DNA of 64,000 nucleotides from JALHTV01 sp049510055 (GCA_049510055.1 JBEKZI010000002.1:1-64000); one strand, 5' to 3'. Positions 1 through 8,553 are shown, numbered from the stretch's first letter. Notes: generated by a model not told the origin, from the sequence alone. Numbers and translations are program-made.

Positions 1-801
1 ACCGCCACGCAAGCCGTCGCCGCGACGGAGCCGGACATCGCTGCGACGCAGCAGGCCATCGCTACGACGCAGCCGGCGACCGCCGTGGCCACGACTTCCC
101 CTTCGACGGTCGCCGCCAGTCAACCCACCACCGCAAGTCACCCGGCGCAGAAATCTGCGGTGGCGCTGCCCGCGGCCGCGCCGCCCACGGTGGGGACGAT
201 TGACGAGGGCAAGTCCTGGGGCCGCCAGACGGCCGTGCGATTGCTGATGATGATGGACCGGTACGACCAGGCCCTGGACAGGGTCACCGCGTATCTGCGG
301 GCCGAGCCGGACGACGACTTGCTGGTGAGCCTCCAGGCCAGCGTGTTGGCCGAATTGGGTCGGGATAAGGAATCCCTGGCGGCCATGGAGAAGGCCCAAT
401 CCCTGGCCAGCGACGACGCCGGCGCCGACAACAACCTTGGGTATCTTTACGCCGATAAAGGCGTCCAACTGGCCAAGGCCGAGGGCCTGATCCGCCAGGC
501 CATAGCCGCCCGCGGCGACCAGAAGGACTTCCAGGACTCCCTGGGCTGGGTGCTGTACAAGGAAGGCAAATTCCCCGCCGCCGGCGAGGTGTTCGACCGC
601 CTGCTGGACGGCGGCAAGGCCGTTTGGCCCGGCTGCGCGGTCAGCTATGATCATGCCGGCGACGTGTACTATCGTCTGGGCTGGACGGAAAAGGCCGCGG
701 ACCTCTGGGCCCGCGCCGTGGCCCTGGCCCGGCAGGAAAATCAGACCGGTCAAGAGCCGCCGGTGGCGCCGCTGGGACATGGCGTCGAGGCAAGCCGCTA
801 G
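1..801 (+). CDS. TPR-repeat protein, 5' end cut off by the window
   Basis: The frame is open from base 1, so the start lies upstream. The first ~60 visible residues are an Ala/Thr/Gln/Pro-rich low-complexity stretch, probably an extracytoplasmic linker. After it comes a helical region (roughly window residues 75-250) that reads as tetratricopeptide repeats, with phrases such as 'DRYDQALDRVTAYLRAEPDD', 'NNLGYLYADKG', 'DSLGWVLYKEGK' and 'DHAGDVYYRLGW'. TPR units are protein-protein docking scaffolds; no catalytic domain is visible here. The 'LGWVLY.GK...A' pattern is common in the C-terminal TPRs of outer-membrane biogenesis or exopolysaccharide-associated proteins, but the exact family is not identified. 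It ends 49 bases before yebC on the same strand. Confidence 0.8.
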   Translation, partial: TATQAVAATEPDIAATQQAIATTQPATAVATTSPSTVAASQPTTASHPAQKSAVALPAAAPPTVGTIDEGKSWGRQTAVRLLMMMDRYDQALDRVTAYLRAEPDDDLLVSLQASVLAELGRDKESLAAMEKAQSLASDDAGADNNLGYLYADKGVQLAKAEGLIRQAIAARGDQKDFQDSLGWVLYKEGKFPAAGEVFDRLLDGGKAVWPGCAVSYDHAGDVYYRLGWTEKAADLWARAVALARQENQTGQEPPVAPLGHGVEASR

Positions 802-850
802 GGCGGGGCCCGCCGGCCAGGAGAGCGGCTGAAAAAATCACGAGGCGACG

Positions 851-1600
851 ATGTCAGGACATTCACATTGGGCGAAGGTCAAGCGGGCCAAGTCGGCCAA
901 CGACGCCCGCCGCGGCAAGGAGTGGAGCAAGCTGGCCCGGCGGATCATCGTGGCCGCCAAGAGCGGCGGGGGCAAGCCGGAGGAAAATCTCTCCCTCCGC
1001 TACGCCATCGACGACGCTAAGGCCGCCAACATGCCCAACGACACGATCGACAAGGCCATCAAAAAGGGCACGGGCGAGCTGGGCGCGGAAAACTACGAAC
1101 TGGTCGTCTACGAGGGCTACGGCCCCGGCGGCGTGGCGTTCATGGTGGAGTGCCTGACCAACAACCGCAACCGCACCGCGCCGGAGATGCGAAAAATCTT
1201 CGAGCGGCACAACGGCCAGCTCGGCTCGACCAACTGCGTGGCCTGGATGTTCCAGCAGAAGGGCACGTTCGTGGTGGCCGCCTCCGCGGCCGGCGAGGAC
1301 GCGCTGATGGAGCTGGCGATGGAATTCGGCGCCGACGACGTGACGACGGAAGACGACGTCTTCCAGATCACCTGCCCGCCGGCGGCGTTCGGCAAGGTCA
1401 AGGCGGCGCTGGTCGGGCGGAACATTCCCACCGTCTCCGCCCAGATCGCGATGATCCCCACCAGCACGATCCCTCTGGCGGGCGACGCCGCGGCCTCCGT
1501 CCTGGCCCTGATGGAGTCGCTGGAAGAGCACGAGGACGTCCAGAACGTCTATGCCAACTTCGACATCCCCGCCGAGGTCATAGACAAGCTGGTGAAGTGA
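851..1600 (+). CDS. YebC/PmpR (TACO1) family protein
   Basis: The 249-residue product starts with the family hallmark SGHSHWAKVKRAK and continues with the conserved 'NMPNDTIDKAIKKG' and 'YEGYGPGGVA' segments. It is the usual length for YebC/TACO1 proteins, which form three alpha/beta domains. The family was first described as DNA-binding transcriptional regulators (PmpR); members have more recently been tied to translation of proline-rich stretches, so the role here could be either. The ATG is preceded by a GAGG-type ribosome site in 'cacgaggcgacg'. Cytosolic. No ruvC or ruvABC genes sit next to it, unlike in many other bacteria. Confidence 0.95.
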   Translation: MSGHSHWAKVKRAKSANDARRGKEWSKLARRIIVAAKSGGGKPEENLSLRYAIDDAKAANMPNDTIDKAIKKGTGELGAENYELVVYEGYGPGGVAFMVECLTNNRNRTAPEMRKIFERHNGQLGSTNCVAWMFQQKGTFVVAASAAGEDALMELAMEFGADDVTTEDDVFQITCPPAAFGKVKAALVGRNIPTVSAQIAMIPTSTIPLAGDAAASVLALMESLEEHEDVQNVYANFDIPAEVIDKLVK

Positions 1601-1616
1601 GACCGCCCGCCGTCCG

Positions 1617-1645
1617 TTGACAGCCGTTTAGTCCCGAATGACAAT
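1617..1645 (+). promoter_or_regulatory. sigma-70-type promoter, TTGACA-17-GACAAT
   Basis: A perfect -35 hexamer TTGACA (1617-1622) is followed after exactly 17 bases by GACAAT (1640-1645). Transcription would be expected to start about 7 bases downstream, which is at or next to the ATG at 1652. The DUF4416-wecA-ligase mRNA may therefore be leaderless or nearly so. No Shine-Dalgarno sequence is present in the six bases between the -10 box and the ATG. Confidence 0.55.
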
Positions 1646-1651
1646 GTCGCC

Positions 1652-2206
1652 ATGGCTGAGGCGATGACGCCGCCGCGAGTCAAACTCTTCTGCGGGATGA
1701 TTGCCGCCCGGCGGGAACTTTTTGACGAGGCGGCCGAACTGCTGACGGGCGCCTTCGGGCCGGCGGACCTGGTCAGCGACGTGATGGACTTCGACTTCAC
1801 GCACTACTACGACCGCGCGATGGGCAGCCCGCTGTACCGGCGGTTCATCAGCTTCCGGGACCTGGTCTCGCCAGACGTGCTCGTCGAAGTCAAGCTGGCC
1901 ACCAACGCGATGGAGCGCCGCTTCGCCGATCGCGTCCCACCGGGCCAGCCGCCGCGGCCGATCAACCTGGACCCCGGCATCATCGACACCTCCAAGCTGG
2001 TGCTGGCCAGCATGAAGGACTTTTCGCACCGCATCTATCTGGGCCGGTCGGTCTTCGCCGAGGTCACGCTGATGTTCCACAAAAATGGTTGGGAATCGTT
2101 GCCCTGGACGTTTCCAGATTACGCCTCGCCGCGGTACCATTCGTTCCTGACGGCGGTGCGCCGCCGCCTTGGCGAGCAGCGCGCCGCAGAGGACCCGCAC
2201 GCATGA
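1652..2206 (+). CDS. DUF4416 family protein
   Basis: The 184-residue protein matches the DUF4416 family in layout: an N-terminal 'VKLFCGMIA', then 'ELFDEAAELL...FGP.DL', 'FDFTHYYDRAMG', 'RRFISFRDLV', 'LAEIK/VEVKLATN' and a C-terminal 'FPDYASPRYHSFL'. The function of this family is unknown; it is common in deep-branching bacteria and planctomycetes. It is predicted to be cytosolic, without signal peptide or membrane segments. Its TGA overlaps the ATG of the wecA-like gene by four bases, so the two are translationally coupled. The start lies almost directly under the promoter at 1617-1645. Confidence 0.85.
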   Translation: MAEAMTPPRVKLFCGMIAARRELFDEAAELLTGAFGPADLVSDVMDFDFTHYYDRAMGSPLYRRFISFRDLVSPDVLVEVKLATNAMERRFADRVPPGQPPRPINLDPGIIDTSKLVLASMKDFSHRIYLGRSVFAEVTLMFHKNGWESLPWTFPDYASPRYHSFLTAVRRRLGEQRAAEDPHA

Positions 2207-3294
2207 TGCTCCAAGTCATCCTGGTGAGCACGGCCGTGGCGTTCGTGCTATCGATGCTGGCCACGCCCGTGGCGATGCGCCTGGCCCGGCGGCTGGACAT
2301 GATGGACGTCCCTGGCCGCCACAAGGCCCACCCAGGCCCGGTGCCGATGATGGGCGGTTGCGCGATGTTCTTCGCCATCCTGCTGCCCAGCCTGCTGGCG
2401 CTGTCGGCGGCGCGGCTGTGGGCCCACTTCGGCGCCCCGGCCTGGCTGCCGCGGCACCTGGCCGAGAACATCGGCGGGGCGGCCGCCAAGGCGCCCCAGG
2501 CCCTGGCGATCCTGGCCGGGGCGATGGCGCTGCACATCGTCGGGCTGATCGATGACCGCAAGAACCTCGGCCCCTGGCTGAAGCTGATCGCCCAGGTGCT
2601 GGTCATCGTGGCGGTCGTGATCTTCGCCAAGATTCGCATTCTGACCGCCCTGGGCGGGCCGATGAGCATGGCGGCGTCGATCCTGTGGCTGGTGGCGGTG
2701 ACCAATGCGTTCAACTTCATGGACAACATGGACGGCCTGGCCGCCGGCGTGGCGGCCATCTGCGCCGCGGCGCTGTTGGCGGCCGCGGCCAGCCTGGGCC
2801 AACTCTTCGTTTCGGCCTGGCTGTGCCTGCTGCTGGGGGCGCTGCTGGGGTTCCTGCCCTACAACTTTCCGCCGGCCAAGGTGTTCATGGGCGATGCCGG
2901 CAGCCTGGTCATCGGCTACCTGCTGGGCGTCGTCAGCTGCCTGACCACCTACGTGCCGCCGGGGGCGACGTACTACCTCTACGGCATCTTCGTGCCGGTG
3001 GTCCTGATGGCCGTGCCGCTGTACGACGCCGCCAGCGTGATCCTGCTGCGCCTCCACGAGGGGCGAAGCCCCATGATCGGCGACCGTCACCACTTCAGCC
3101 ATCGCCTGCTTCGCCGCGGCATGAAAGTCCGCGCGGCCGTGGGGACCATCTACCTGTGCACGGCGGGCACGGCCATCTCCGCCTCGCTGCTACCCCATGT
3201 GGCCGACCGGATCGGCGCCATCCTGGTCTTCGCCCAGGTCCTCATCATATTAATGACCATCGCCCTGCTGGAATGGGGCGAGAGCAAGCCATGA
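2203..3294 (+). CDS. WecA/MraY-family polyprenyl-phosphate sugar-1-phosphate transferase
   Basis: This is a polytopic membrane enzyme of about 363 residues in the polyprenyl-phosphate N-acetylhexosamine-1-phosphate transferase family (WecA/TagO/MraY). It shows the DDRKN motif near residue 117, 'NAFNFMDNMDGLAAG' around 168-182, 'VFMGDAGS' near 227-234 and the cytoplasmic His motif 'GDRHHFSHRLL' near 293-303. Because it has no UDP-MurNAc-pentapeptide context and carries the NFMDNMDG form, WecA/TagO-type initiation of a surface glycan is more likely than MraY function. The start is ATG 2203, overlapping the previous stop; the frame is open further upstream but that stretch lies inside DUF4416. 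It overlaps the following ligase gene by four bases. Confidence 0.9.
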   Translation: MMLQVILVSTAVAFVLSMLATPVAMRLARRLDMMDVPGRHKAHPGPVPMMGGCAMFFAILLPSLLALSAARLWAHFGAPAWLPRHLAENIGGAAAKAPQALAILAGAMALHIVGLIDDRKNLGPWLKLIAQVLVIVAVVIFAKIRILTALGGPMSMAASILWLVAVTNAFNFMDNMDGLAAGVAAICAAALLAAAASLGQLFVSAWLCLLLGALLGFLPYNFPPAKVFMGDAGSLVIGYLLGVVSCLTTYVPPGATYYLYGIFVPVVLMAVPLYDAASVILLRLHEGRSPMIGDRHHFSHRLLRRGMKVRAAVGTIYLCTAGTAISASLLPHVADRIGAILVFAQVLIILMTIALLEWGESKP

Positions 3295-5915
3295 CGATGG
3301 CCCCAACCCACGCGTCCCTTGAGCCTCTTTCACCCGCCCGGCGCCTGGGACGGGCGATGCAGCAGGCGGCCGCGATAATCCTGCTGGGCGTGCTCGTCGC
3401 CAGGGCGTTCATCGCCGAGATGCCCTTCCGCACGCCGCTGCCGAACCTCCAGAACGCCCAGGCCACCGAGGGCAGGGAGATTTTGACCCGCATCGATCGC
3501 GGCGAGCTCGCCAGGGCGAGCTTCGCCTGCCTGCTGCTGGCGGACGGGGCGTTGTGGCTGGTCGGGGCGGCCGTGGCGGGGCGGCTGGCGGTGCGGAGGG
3601 GGACGCTGTCGGCCCTGATTGTCCTGTTCGCGGCGATAGGCTTGGCGTCGGTCCACATCGCCTCCGATAAGCGCAGCGCGATGGACGCCTGGCTGGAACA
3701 GGTGGCCATGATGGCGGGGGGCTTCCTCGCCGTGCAATGCCTCGCCGACCGGCGAAACCTGCGTGCGGCGGCCGTGGCGCTGGCGGCCGTGGGGGGCGTG
3801 CTGGCGGCCAAGAGCGTGCTCCAGGTGCTCGTGGAGATTCCCCAGACGGTGGCGTATTGGCGGGTGTACGGCAATCCTGCCCTGGCGCTCGGTTCGGCGG
3901 CACAGCGGGCCTTTGAATCGCGGCTGCTGGCGACCACGCCGACGGGGTACGTCGGCTTGTCGAATTCCCTGGCCTCATTCCTGATTGTCTGCCTTTTGGC
4001 GGCCGCGGGACTGGTGGCGGACAAGTGCCGCCGCGCCGTGGCGGATTGGCGGACCTGGCGGCAGGGGCGGGCCAAGGGCGAAATCCACACCCCCGCGCTG
4101 GCGGCGACACTGACGGTCCTGCTGGCGGTGGCCATCGCCGCCGATCTGATATTGACCCGCAGCCGCGGAGGCATCCTCGCGGCGGCCGCGGCGATTGTCG
4201 TCTGGGCGATCCTGATGCGGTGGGGCGGCGCCCTGGCGGCCCATTGGCGAAAGGCCGTCGCTGTAGCCGTCGCCTTGCTCCTGCTCGGCGGGCTGGCCGT
4301 CGTCGCTTACGGCCTGAAGCACGACCGCCTGCCGAGCAAGACTATGACGTTCCGCTGGCACTACTGGACCGGCGCGGCCGACATGATTCAGGACCATCCC
4401 TGGCTGGGCGTGGGGCCGGGCAACTTCGGCGAGGCGTACATGCAGTACCGCAGGCCGGCGGCGGAAGAGACCGTCAAGCTGCCGCACAATTCCATCGTCG
4501 AAGTCGTCAGTCAATACGGCTTGCCCGGCGGGCTGGTCTACCTGGCCGTGGTGGCCGTCGTGTTAGTGGGGATGTGCCGCCCGGCGACCACGGATGCGCC
4601 GCTGGCCGGTGCACCGGCCGCACGCCAGTGGCGGACGTGGCCGCTGGCGATCGTGCTGGCGGCGGCCGCGGCGATCACACGATGGCTTTTCTCCGACATT
4701 GGCGCCGATCCGCTGTTGTGGCTTCTGGACGGCTTGTTGCCGGCCGCGCTGCTGGGCGTGCTGACGCTGGTAGCCGGCTGGTTCGGCGGGAAATTGATCG
4801 AGGCCCAAATTCTCTCGCCCGGCGGCCTGCGCGTGGCCCTGGCCTGCGGCGTGGCGGGCATTTTCCTGCACAGCATGGTGGAGATGAGCCTGTCCATGCC
4901 GGCTGTGGCGACGGCGTTCTGGGTCGCCGGCGGGGCTTGCCTGGGGGCGGGCGGTGGCGGCAAGGTCAGGAACCTTTCCGCGCTGCGCTGGCCGCTGGCC
5001 GGCCTGGCGGCGGTCGGCCTGATCGCAGCCGTGGCGATTTTCTGGTGGCCGGTCTGCCGTCGCGTCGTGCTTACGGAAGGCGCCGTGGCCGCGATATCGC
5101 GTCAAGACGTAGCGGGGGCGGCCAAGCTTGCCGCGGACGCCGCCGTGGCGGACCCGCTGGATGGTTTCTCCGCCGCGGACGCCGCCCGGGCCTACGTGAT
5201 CCTGGCCGCAACGAAGAACGTGCCGGACGCCGTCGCGGACCTCACTGCGGCTCGCCACTGGGCCCAGGAGGCGATGAGTCGTGACACGGGCTACTACGGC
5301 CACGCCGCCCTGACCGCCGATCTGGACTGGCTGCTGGCCGACAGGAGTGACTATGCCTACGACCGGCAGTGGCCGGCGACGTTCGTGGGCTTGGCCGCCG
5401 GCGGCGCCAAACCTTCTCCCTCCGGCGGCGCGGCGGACTTGCTGGGGTCCGCGCGAACCGCGATGGAGGCGAACGATTACGCCAAGGCGACGGGGCTGCT
5501 GAAGGAAGCGGTCGGCAAAGACAGCCGCTCGGCGGCGCTGTACGGTTCGCTGGGCGATGCGGCCTGGCAGGCCGGCCAGGCGGATGAAGCCACCGCGGCG
5601 TGGCGCCGTGCGGCGGAACTGGCGCCCCGCGGGCCGGAAGCGGCCGATGCGCTGGCCTGCATCTCCCGGGCCGTGGCGCTGAACCCGATGGACCTTCGCC
5701 TGCGGCTTCAGGCGGCGGTCCTGTATCTGCGGTCCAACCGGCCCGCCGAAGGTTTTCGGCAAATCCAGGCCGCCGAATGGATCGACGCCTCCCTGGACCG
5801 CCAAAGTCTGATGCGCTTCGACGCCGACGAGCTGCGGCAGCTCCGGATGCTGCGGGCCCGGGCGGCGGCACTGTCCCCTGCAAGCCGGCCGGCGGAGAAC
5901 CGAGAAAAACTTTGA
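3291..5915 (+). CDS. O-antigen ligase/polymerase-like (Wzy_C) membrane protein with C-terminal TPR domain
   Basis: The product is about 874 residues. The first ~650 residues hold a dozen or so hydrophobic segments, with the Wzy_C/O-antigen-ligase signature region around residues 360-420 ('DHPWLGVGPGNF' followed by 'LPHNSIVEVVSQYGLPGG'). The last ~200 residues are hydrophilic and Ala-rich, with TPR-like repeats such as 'ALYGSLGDAAWQAGQADEA'. Enzymes of this superfamily transfer or polymerise lipid-linked glycans on the outer face of the inner membrane. The fusion to a TPR tail is common in planctomycetes and may dock other assembly proteins. The ATG at 3291 overlaps the wecA-like stop, so the two form one unit for surface polysaccharide. 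Which glycan is made cannot be told. Confidence 0.85.
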   Translation: MTMAPTHASLEPLSPARRLGRAMQQAAAIILLGVLVARAFIAEMPFRTPLPNLQNAQATEGREILTRIDRGELARASFACLLLADGALWLVGAAVAGRLAVRRGTLSALIVLFAAIGLASVHIASDKRSAMDAWLEQVAMMAGGFLAVQCLADRRNLRAAAVALAAVGGVLAAKSVLQVLVEIPQTVAYWRVYGNPALALGSAAQRAFESRLLATTPTGYVGLSNSLASFLIVCLLAAAGLVADKCRRAVADWRTWRQGRAKGEIHTPALAATLTVLLAVAIAADLILTRSRGGILAAAAAIVVWAILMRWGGALAAHWRKAVAVAVALLLLGGLAVVAYGLKHDRLPSKTMTFRWHYWTGAADMIQDHPWLGVGPGNFGEAYMQYRRPAAEETVKLPHNSIVEVVSQYGLPGGLVYLAVVAVVLVGMCRPATTDAPLAGAPAARQWRTWPLAIVLAAAAAITRWLFSDIGADPLLWLLDGLLPAALLGVLTLVAGWFGGKLIEAQILSPGGLRVALACGVAGIFLHSMVEMSLSMPAVATAFWVAGGACLGAGGGGKVRNLSALRWPLAGLAAVGLIAAVAIFWWPVCRRVVLTEGAVAAISRQDVAGAAKLAADAAVADPLDGFSAADAARAYVILAATKNVPDAVADLTAARHWAQEAMSRDTGYYGHAALTADLDWLLADRSDYAYDRQWPATFVGLAAGGAKPSPSGGAADLLGSARTAMEANDYAKATGLLKEAVGKDSRSAALYGSLGDAAWQAGQADEATAAWRRAAELAPRGPEAADALACISRAVALNPMDLRLRLQAAVLYLRSNRPAEGFRQIQAAEWIDASLDRQSLMRFDADELRQLRMLRARAAALSPASRPAENREKL

Positions 5916-5916
5916 C

Positions 5917-5945
5917 TTGACCGCCCCGCGGCGTGCCGATACCTC
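5917..5945 (+). promoter_or_regulatory. probable serS promoter, TTGACC-17-TACCTC
   Basis: TTGACC (5917-5922) and TACCTC (5940-5945) are 17 bases apart, starting just beyond the stop of the ligase gene. A second, overlapping TTGACT lies at 5912. The -10 box has the TACC core also seen at 35216 and 56087. Transcription would start near 5952, giving a leader of about 50 bases. Confidence 0.45.
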
Positions 5946-5970
5946 AATACTTTACTTTGCCGCACCCCGA

Positions 5971-5990
5971 CCTGCCTGCCGGTAGGCAGG
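5971..5990 (+). repeat. inverted repeat in the serS leader
   Basis: CCTGCCT-GCCGGT-AGGCAGG is a perfect 7-base inverted repeat with a 6-base loop. It lies 12 bases before the serS ATG, so as RNA it would fold over the ribosome-binding region. Its sequence looks like a dispersed REP-type palindrome. No second copy is seen in this window. Confidence 0.5.
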
Positions 5991-6002
5991 CCGGACCAAG
6001 AC

Positions 6003-7358
6003 ATGATAGACATCAAACAATTACGCCAGGATCCCGAGCGTTTCATCCGCGGCGCAAAGCTGAAGGGCATCGCCGCGGATATCCCGGCCCTGCTGGAGCT
6101 GGACGGCAAGCTCACCAAGGCTCGCCAGGAGCTTCAGGACGTCCGCACCGCCCAGAACGTCGCGGGCAAGGATATCGCCAAGCTCACCGGCCCGGCCAAG
6201 GCCAAGGCCGTCGCCGCGATGAAGCAGGCCAAGGACCGCGCCAAGGAGCTGGGCGACCTGCTGGCCGAACTGGAGCCCAAACTCCAGGAGCTGCTGCTGG
6301 CGGTGCCCCAGCCGCCTGACGCGGACGTCCCGGCCGGCAAGAGCGCCGCGGACAACGTGGAAATCCGCCGCTGGAACCCAAAAGGGTTCGACACCTCCAA
6401 ATCGTTCGCCGACAACAAGGGCTTTGCGCCCAAGACGCACGTCGAGCTGGGCGAGTCGCTGGGCCTGATCGACTTCGCCCGTGGCGTCAAAATGGCCGGG
6501 ACGCGCAGCTACGTGCTCACCGGCCGCGGCATGATGCTCCACCAGGCCGTGCTGCGGTATGCCTTTGACTTCATGGTCCACCAGGAAGGCTTCACGCCCG
6601 TTTCCGTGCCGGTGCTGGTCCGCCAGGAGATGATGGTCGGGACGGGCTTTTTCCCCTTTGGCAAGGACCAGGCCTACGAGGTTCGCGAGACCGAACGCGG
6701 CGGCGGCCAGGACCTGTACCTGACCGGCACCGGCGAGGTCGGACTGATGGGCCTGCACGCCGGCGAAATCCTGGAAGGCGACAGCCTGCCGCGGCGATAC
6801 CTGACGGTCTCCACCTGCTTCCGCCGCGAAGCCGGGGCCTCCGGCAAGGACACGGCGGGCCTGTTCCGCATCCACCAGTTCGACAAGGTCGAGCAGGTGG
6901 TGCTCTGCGCGGCCGATGAGCAGGAAAGCCGCGCCTGGCACAAGAAAATGATCGGCTTCGTCGAGGCGCTGATGCAGCGGCTGGAGCTGCCGTACCGGCT
7001 GCTGCAGTGCTGCACGGCCGACCTTGGCCCCAAGAACGCCGACCAGGTGGACATCGAGACATGGATGCCCAGCCGCGGGCCGACAGGCCCCGACGGCCGG
7101 GCGGCAGGCGAATATGGCGAGACGCATTCGGCCTCGCGGCTGTATGATTATCAATGCCGCCGGCTGGACCTGCGGTACCGCGACGGCCGCACGAAGAAGG
7201 TGGCCGTCTGCCACTCGCTCAACAATACGGTGGCCGCCAGCCCGCGAATTTTGATCCCGATCCTGGAGCTGTATCAGAACGCCGACGGCAGCGTGACCGT
7301 GCCGAAGGTCCTGCGGCCGCACATGGGCGGGCTGGAAATCATCACGCCGGTCGCCTAG
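6003..7358 (+). CDS. serS: seryl-tRNA synthetase
   Basis: This 451-residue class II aminoacyl-tRNA synthetase charges tRNA-Ser. Residues ~1-110 form the N-terminal antiparallel coiled coil that grips the long variable arm, beginning 'MIDIKQLRQDPERF'. The catalytic core follows, with 'LTGTGEVGL', motif 2 'FRREAGASGKDTAGLFRIHQF' shortened by its usual loop, and motif 3 with 'VPKVLRPHMGG' near the C terminus. The segment before motif 3 reads 'ETHSASRLYDYQCRR' rather than the commonest 'SSCSNCTDFQARR', a variant compatible with function. Cytosolic. The ATG follows the palindrome at 5971; no strong Shine-Dalgarno sequence is seen. Confidence 0.97.
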   Translation: MIDIKQLRQDPERFIRGAKLKGIAADIPALLELDGKLTKARQELQDVRTAQNVAGKDIAKLTGPAKAKAVAAMKQAKDRAKELGDLLAELEPKLQELLLAVPQPPDADVPAGKSAADNVEIRRWNPKGFDTSKSFADNKGFAPKTHVELGESLGLIDFARGVKMAGTRSYVLTGRGMMLHQAVLRYAFDFMVHQEGFTPVSVPVLVRQEMMVGTGFFPFGKDQAYEVRETERGGGQDLYLTGTGEVGLMGLHAGEILEGDSLPRRYLTVSTCFRREAGASGKDTAGLFRIHQFDKVEQVVLCAADEQESRAWHKKMIGFVEALMQRLELPYRLLQCCTADLGPKNADQVDIETWMPSRGPTGPDGRAAGEYGETHSASRLYDYQCRRLDLRYRDGRTKKVAVCHSLNNTVAASPRILIPILELYQNADGSVTVPKVLRPHMGGLEIITPVA

Positions 7359-7388
7359 CGCCGGCGGCGGAGTGAAACGGAGTTTGGA

Positions 7389-8408
7389 ATGATCGTCGTC
7401 ATGAAGCCCGGCGCCTCGCCGGCACAAGTGCAGCACGTGGTGGACCTGGTCCGCGACTACGGCCTGAAGGACCACGTCATCGTCGGCACGGACCGCACCG
7501 TGATCGCCTGCATCGGCGACAAGCGCATGATGGACAAGTCCGCCATCGAGAATGCCCCGATGGTGGACCGCATCGTGCCGATTCTGTCGCCCTACAAGAT
7601 GGCCTCCACGGAGGTCAAGGCCACGCACAGTCAGGTGCGCATCGGGCCGGCGGGCTTCCCCATGGGTGGGAAAAAAATCGGCGTCATCGCCGGGCCCTGC
7701 TCGGTGGAGGGCCGCGACCAGCTTCTGCGCACGGCCGAGGCGGTCAAGGCCGCTGGATGCGTCGGCCTGCGCGGCGGGGCCTACAAGCCGCGCACCAGCC
7801 CCTACAGCTTTCAGGGACTGGGCGAGGAGGGCCTGAAGATCCTGGCCGAGGCGCGAAAGCAGACGAATCTAGCCATTGTGACGGAAGTCGTCAGTCTGGA
7901 GCAGGTGGATCAGGTGGCCGAGGTCGCCGACGTGCTCCAGATCGGCGCCCGAAACATGCAGCACTATCCGCTGCTGGAGGCCATGGGCAAAAGCGGCAAG
8001 CCCGTCCTGCTGAAGCGCGGCATGAGCGCCACGCTGGAGGAGTGGCTGCTGGCGGCCGAGTACGTCATCAACGCCGGCAACCGCGACGTGATCCTGTGCG
8101 AGCGGGGCATCCGCACCTTCGAGGACTACGTCCGCAACACGCTGGCCCTGGCGGCGGTGGCCGAGCTGAACGACAAGACGCACCTGCCCGTGATGGTCGA
8201 TCCGTCGCACGGCACTGGCCACGCTCACCTGGTGCCGGCCATGTGCCGCGCCGCCATCGCGGCCGGGGCCGACGGCCTGCTTGTCGAAGCGCACCTGGAT
8301 CCCGAGCACGCCATGTCCGACGGCGCCCAGTCCATCACGCCCTCGGCCCTGGCGGAGATGATGCCGGTCCTGCGCCGCGTCGCCCAAGCCGTCGGCCGCG
8401 AACTGTAA
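7389..8408 (+). CDS. 3-deoxy-7-phosphoheptulonate (DAHP) synthase, type I-beta with ferredoxin-like N-terminal domain
   Basis: The enzyme condenses phosphoenolpyruvate with erythrose 4-phosphate, the first step of the shikimate route to aromatic amino acids. The 339 residues split into an N-terminal ferredoxin-like regulatory domain (1-~70, 'MIVVMKPGASPAQVQHVV') and a TIM barrel. Barrel motifs include 'VIAGPCSVE' near residue 100, 'KPRTSPYSFQGLGEEGL', 'QIGARNMQHYPLL', 'LLKRGMS' and 'MVDPSHGTGH'. This layout matches the Thermotoga-type enzyme, in which the N-terminal domain mediates feedback inhibition. It follows serS by 30 bases with a GGAG-like site ahead of the ATG, so the two are probably cotranscribed. 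Confidence 0.96.
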   Translation: MIVVMKPGASPAQVQHVVDLVRDYGLKDHVIVGTDRTVIACIGDKRMMDKSAIENAPMVDRIVPILSPYKMASTEVKATHSQVRIGPAGFPMGGKKIGVIAGPCSVEGRDQLLRTAEAVKAAGCVGLRGGAYKPRTSPYSFQGLGEEGLKILAEARKQTNLAIVTEVVSLEQVDQVAEVADVLQIGARNMQHYPLLEAMGKSGKPVLLKRGMSATLEEWLLAAEYVINAGNRDVILCERGIRTFEDYVRNTLALAAVAELNDKTHLPVMVDPSHGTGHAHLVPAMCRAAIAAGADGLLVEAHLDPEHAMSDGAQSITPSALAEMMPVLRRVAQAVGREL

Positions 8409-8424
8409 TTAACGGAACCTCTCG

Positions 8425-8502
8425 CGCGGCGGGGATCCTATCCCGCCGCGAAGTCTCGTGGAAATAAACCTTCCGGGTGGCGGGACGGGAGCCCCGCCAC
8501 CC
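8425..8502. repeat. two GC-rich hairpins after the DAHP synthase gene
   Basis: CGCGGCGGG (8425-8433) pairs with CCCGCCGCG (8442-8450), and GGGTGGCGGG (8475-8484) pairs with CCCGCCACCC (8493-8502). Neither is followed by a T tract. They may act as rho-independent-like pause sites or be dispersed palindromic elements. They make it unlikely that comEC starts at the upstream GTG 8458, since the second hairpin would then be coding. Confidence 0.5.
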
Positions 8503-8553
8503 TTAGATCGGGGCTTTCCATCGCCGCAGGCAGCTTCTAGAATTTTCCCCCAT

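Noticed and set aside
2685..3290. Upstream extension of the ligase frame inside the wecA-like gene
   Set aside because: The extension is out-of-frame translation of a real gene; the ATG at 3291 gives a normal membrane-protein N terminus.
6021..7628. Long minus-strand open frame opposite serS (over 500 codons)
   Set aside because: It is the antisense of a certain gene; high GC suppresses stops in this phase, and its translation is His/Gln/Arg/Gly-rich without a fold or ribosome site.
8458..8553. N-terminal extension of ComEC from GTG 8458
   Set aside because: It would translate a perfect GC hairpin and has no ribosome site; the sequence from ATG 8554 matches normal ComEC starts.
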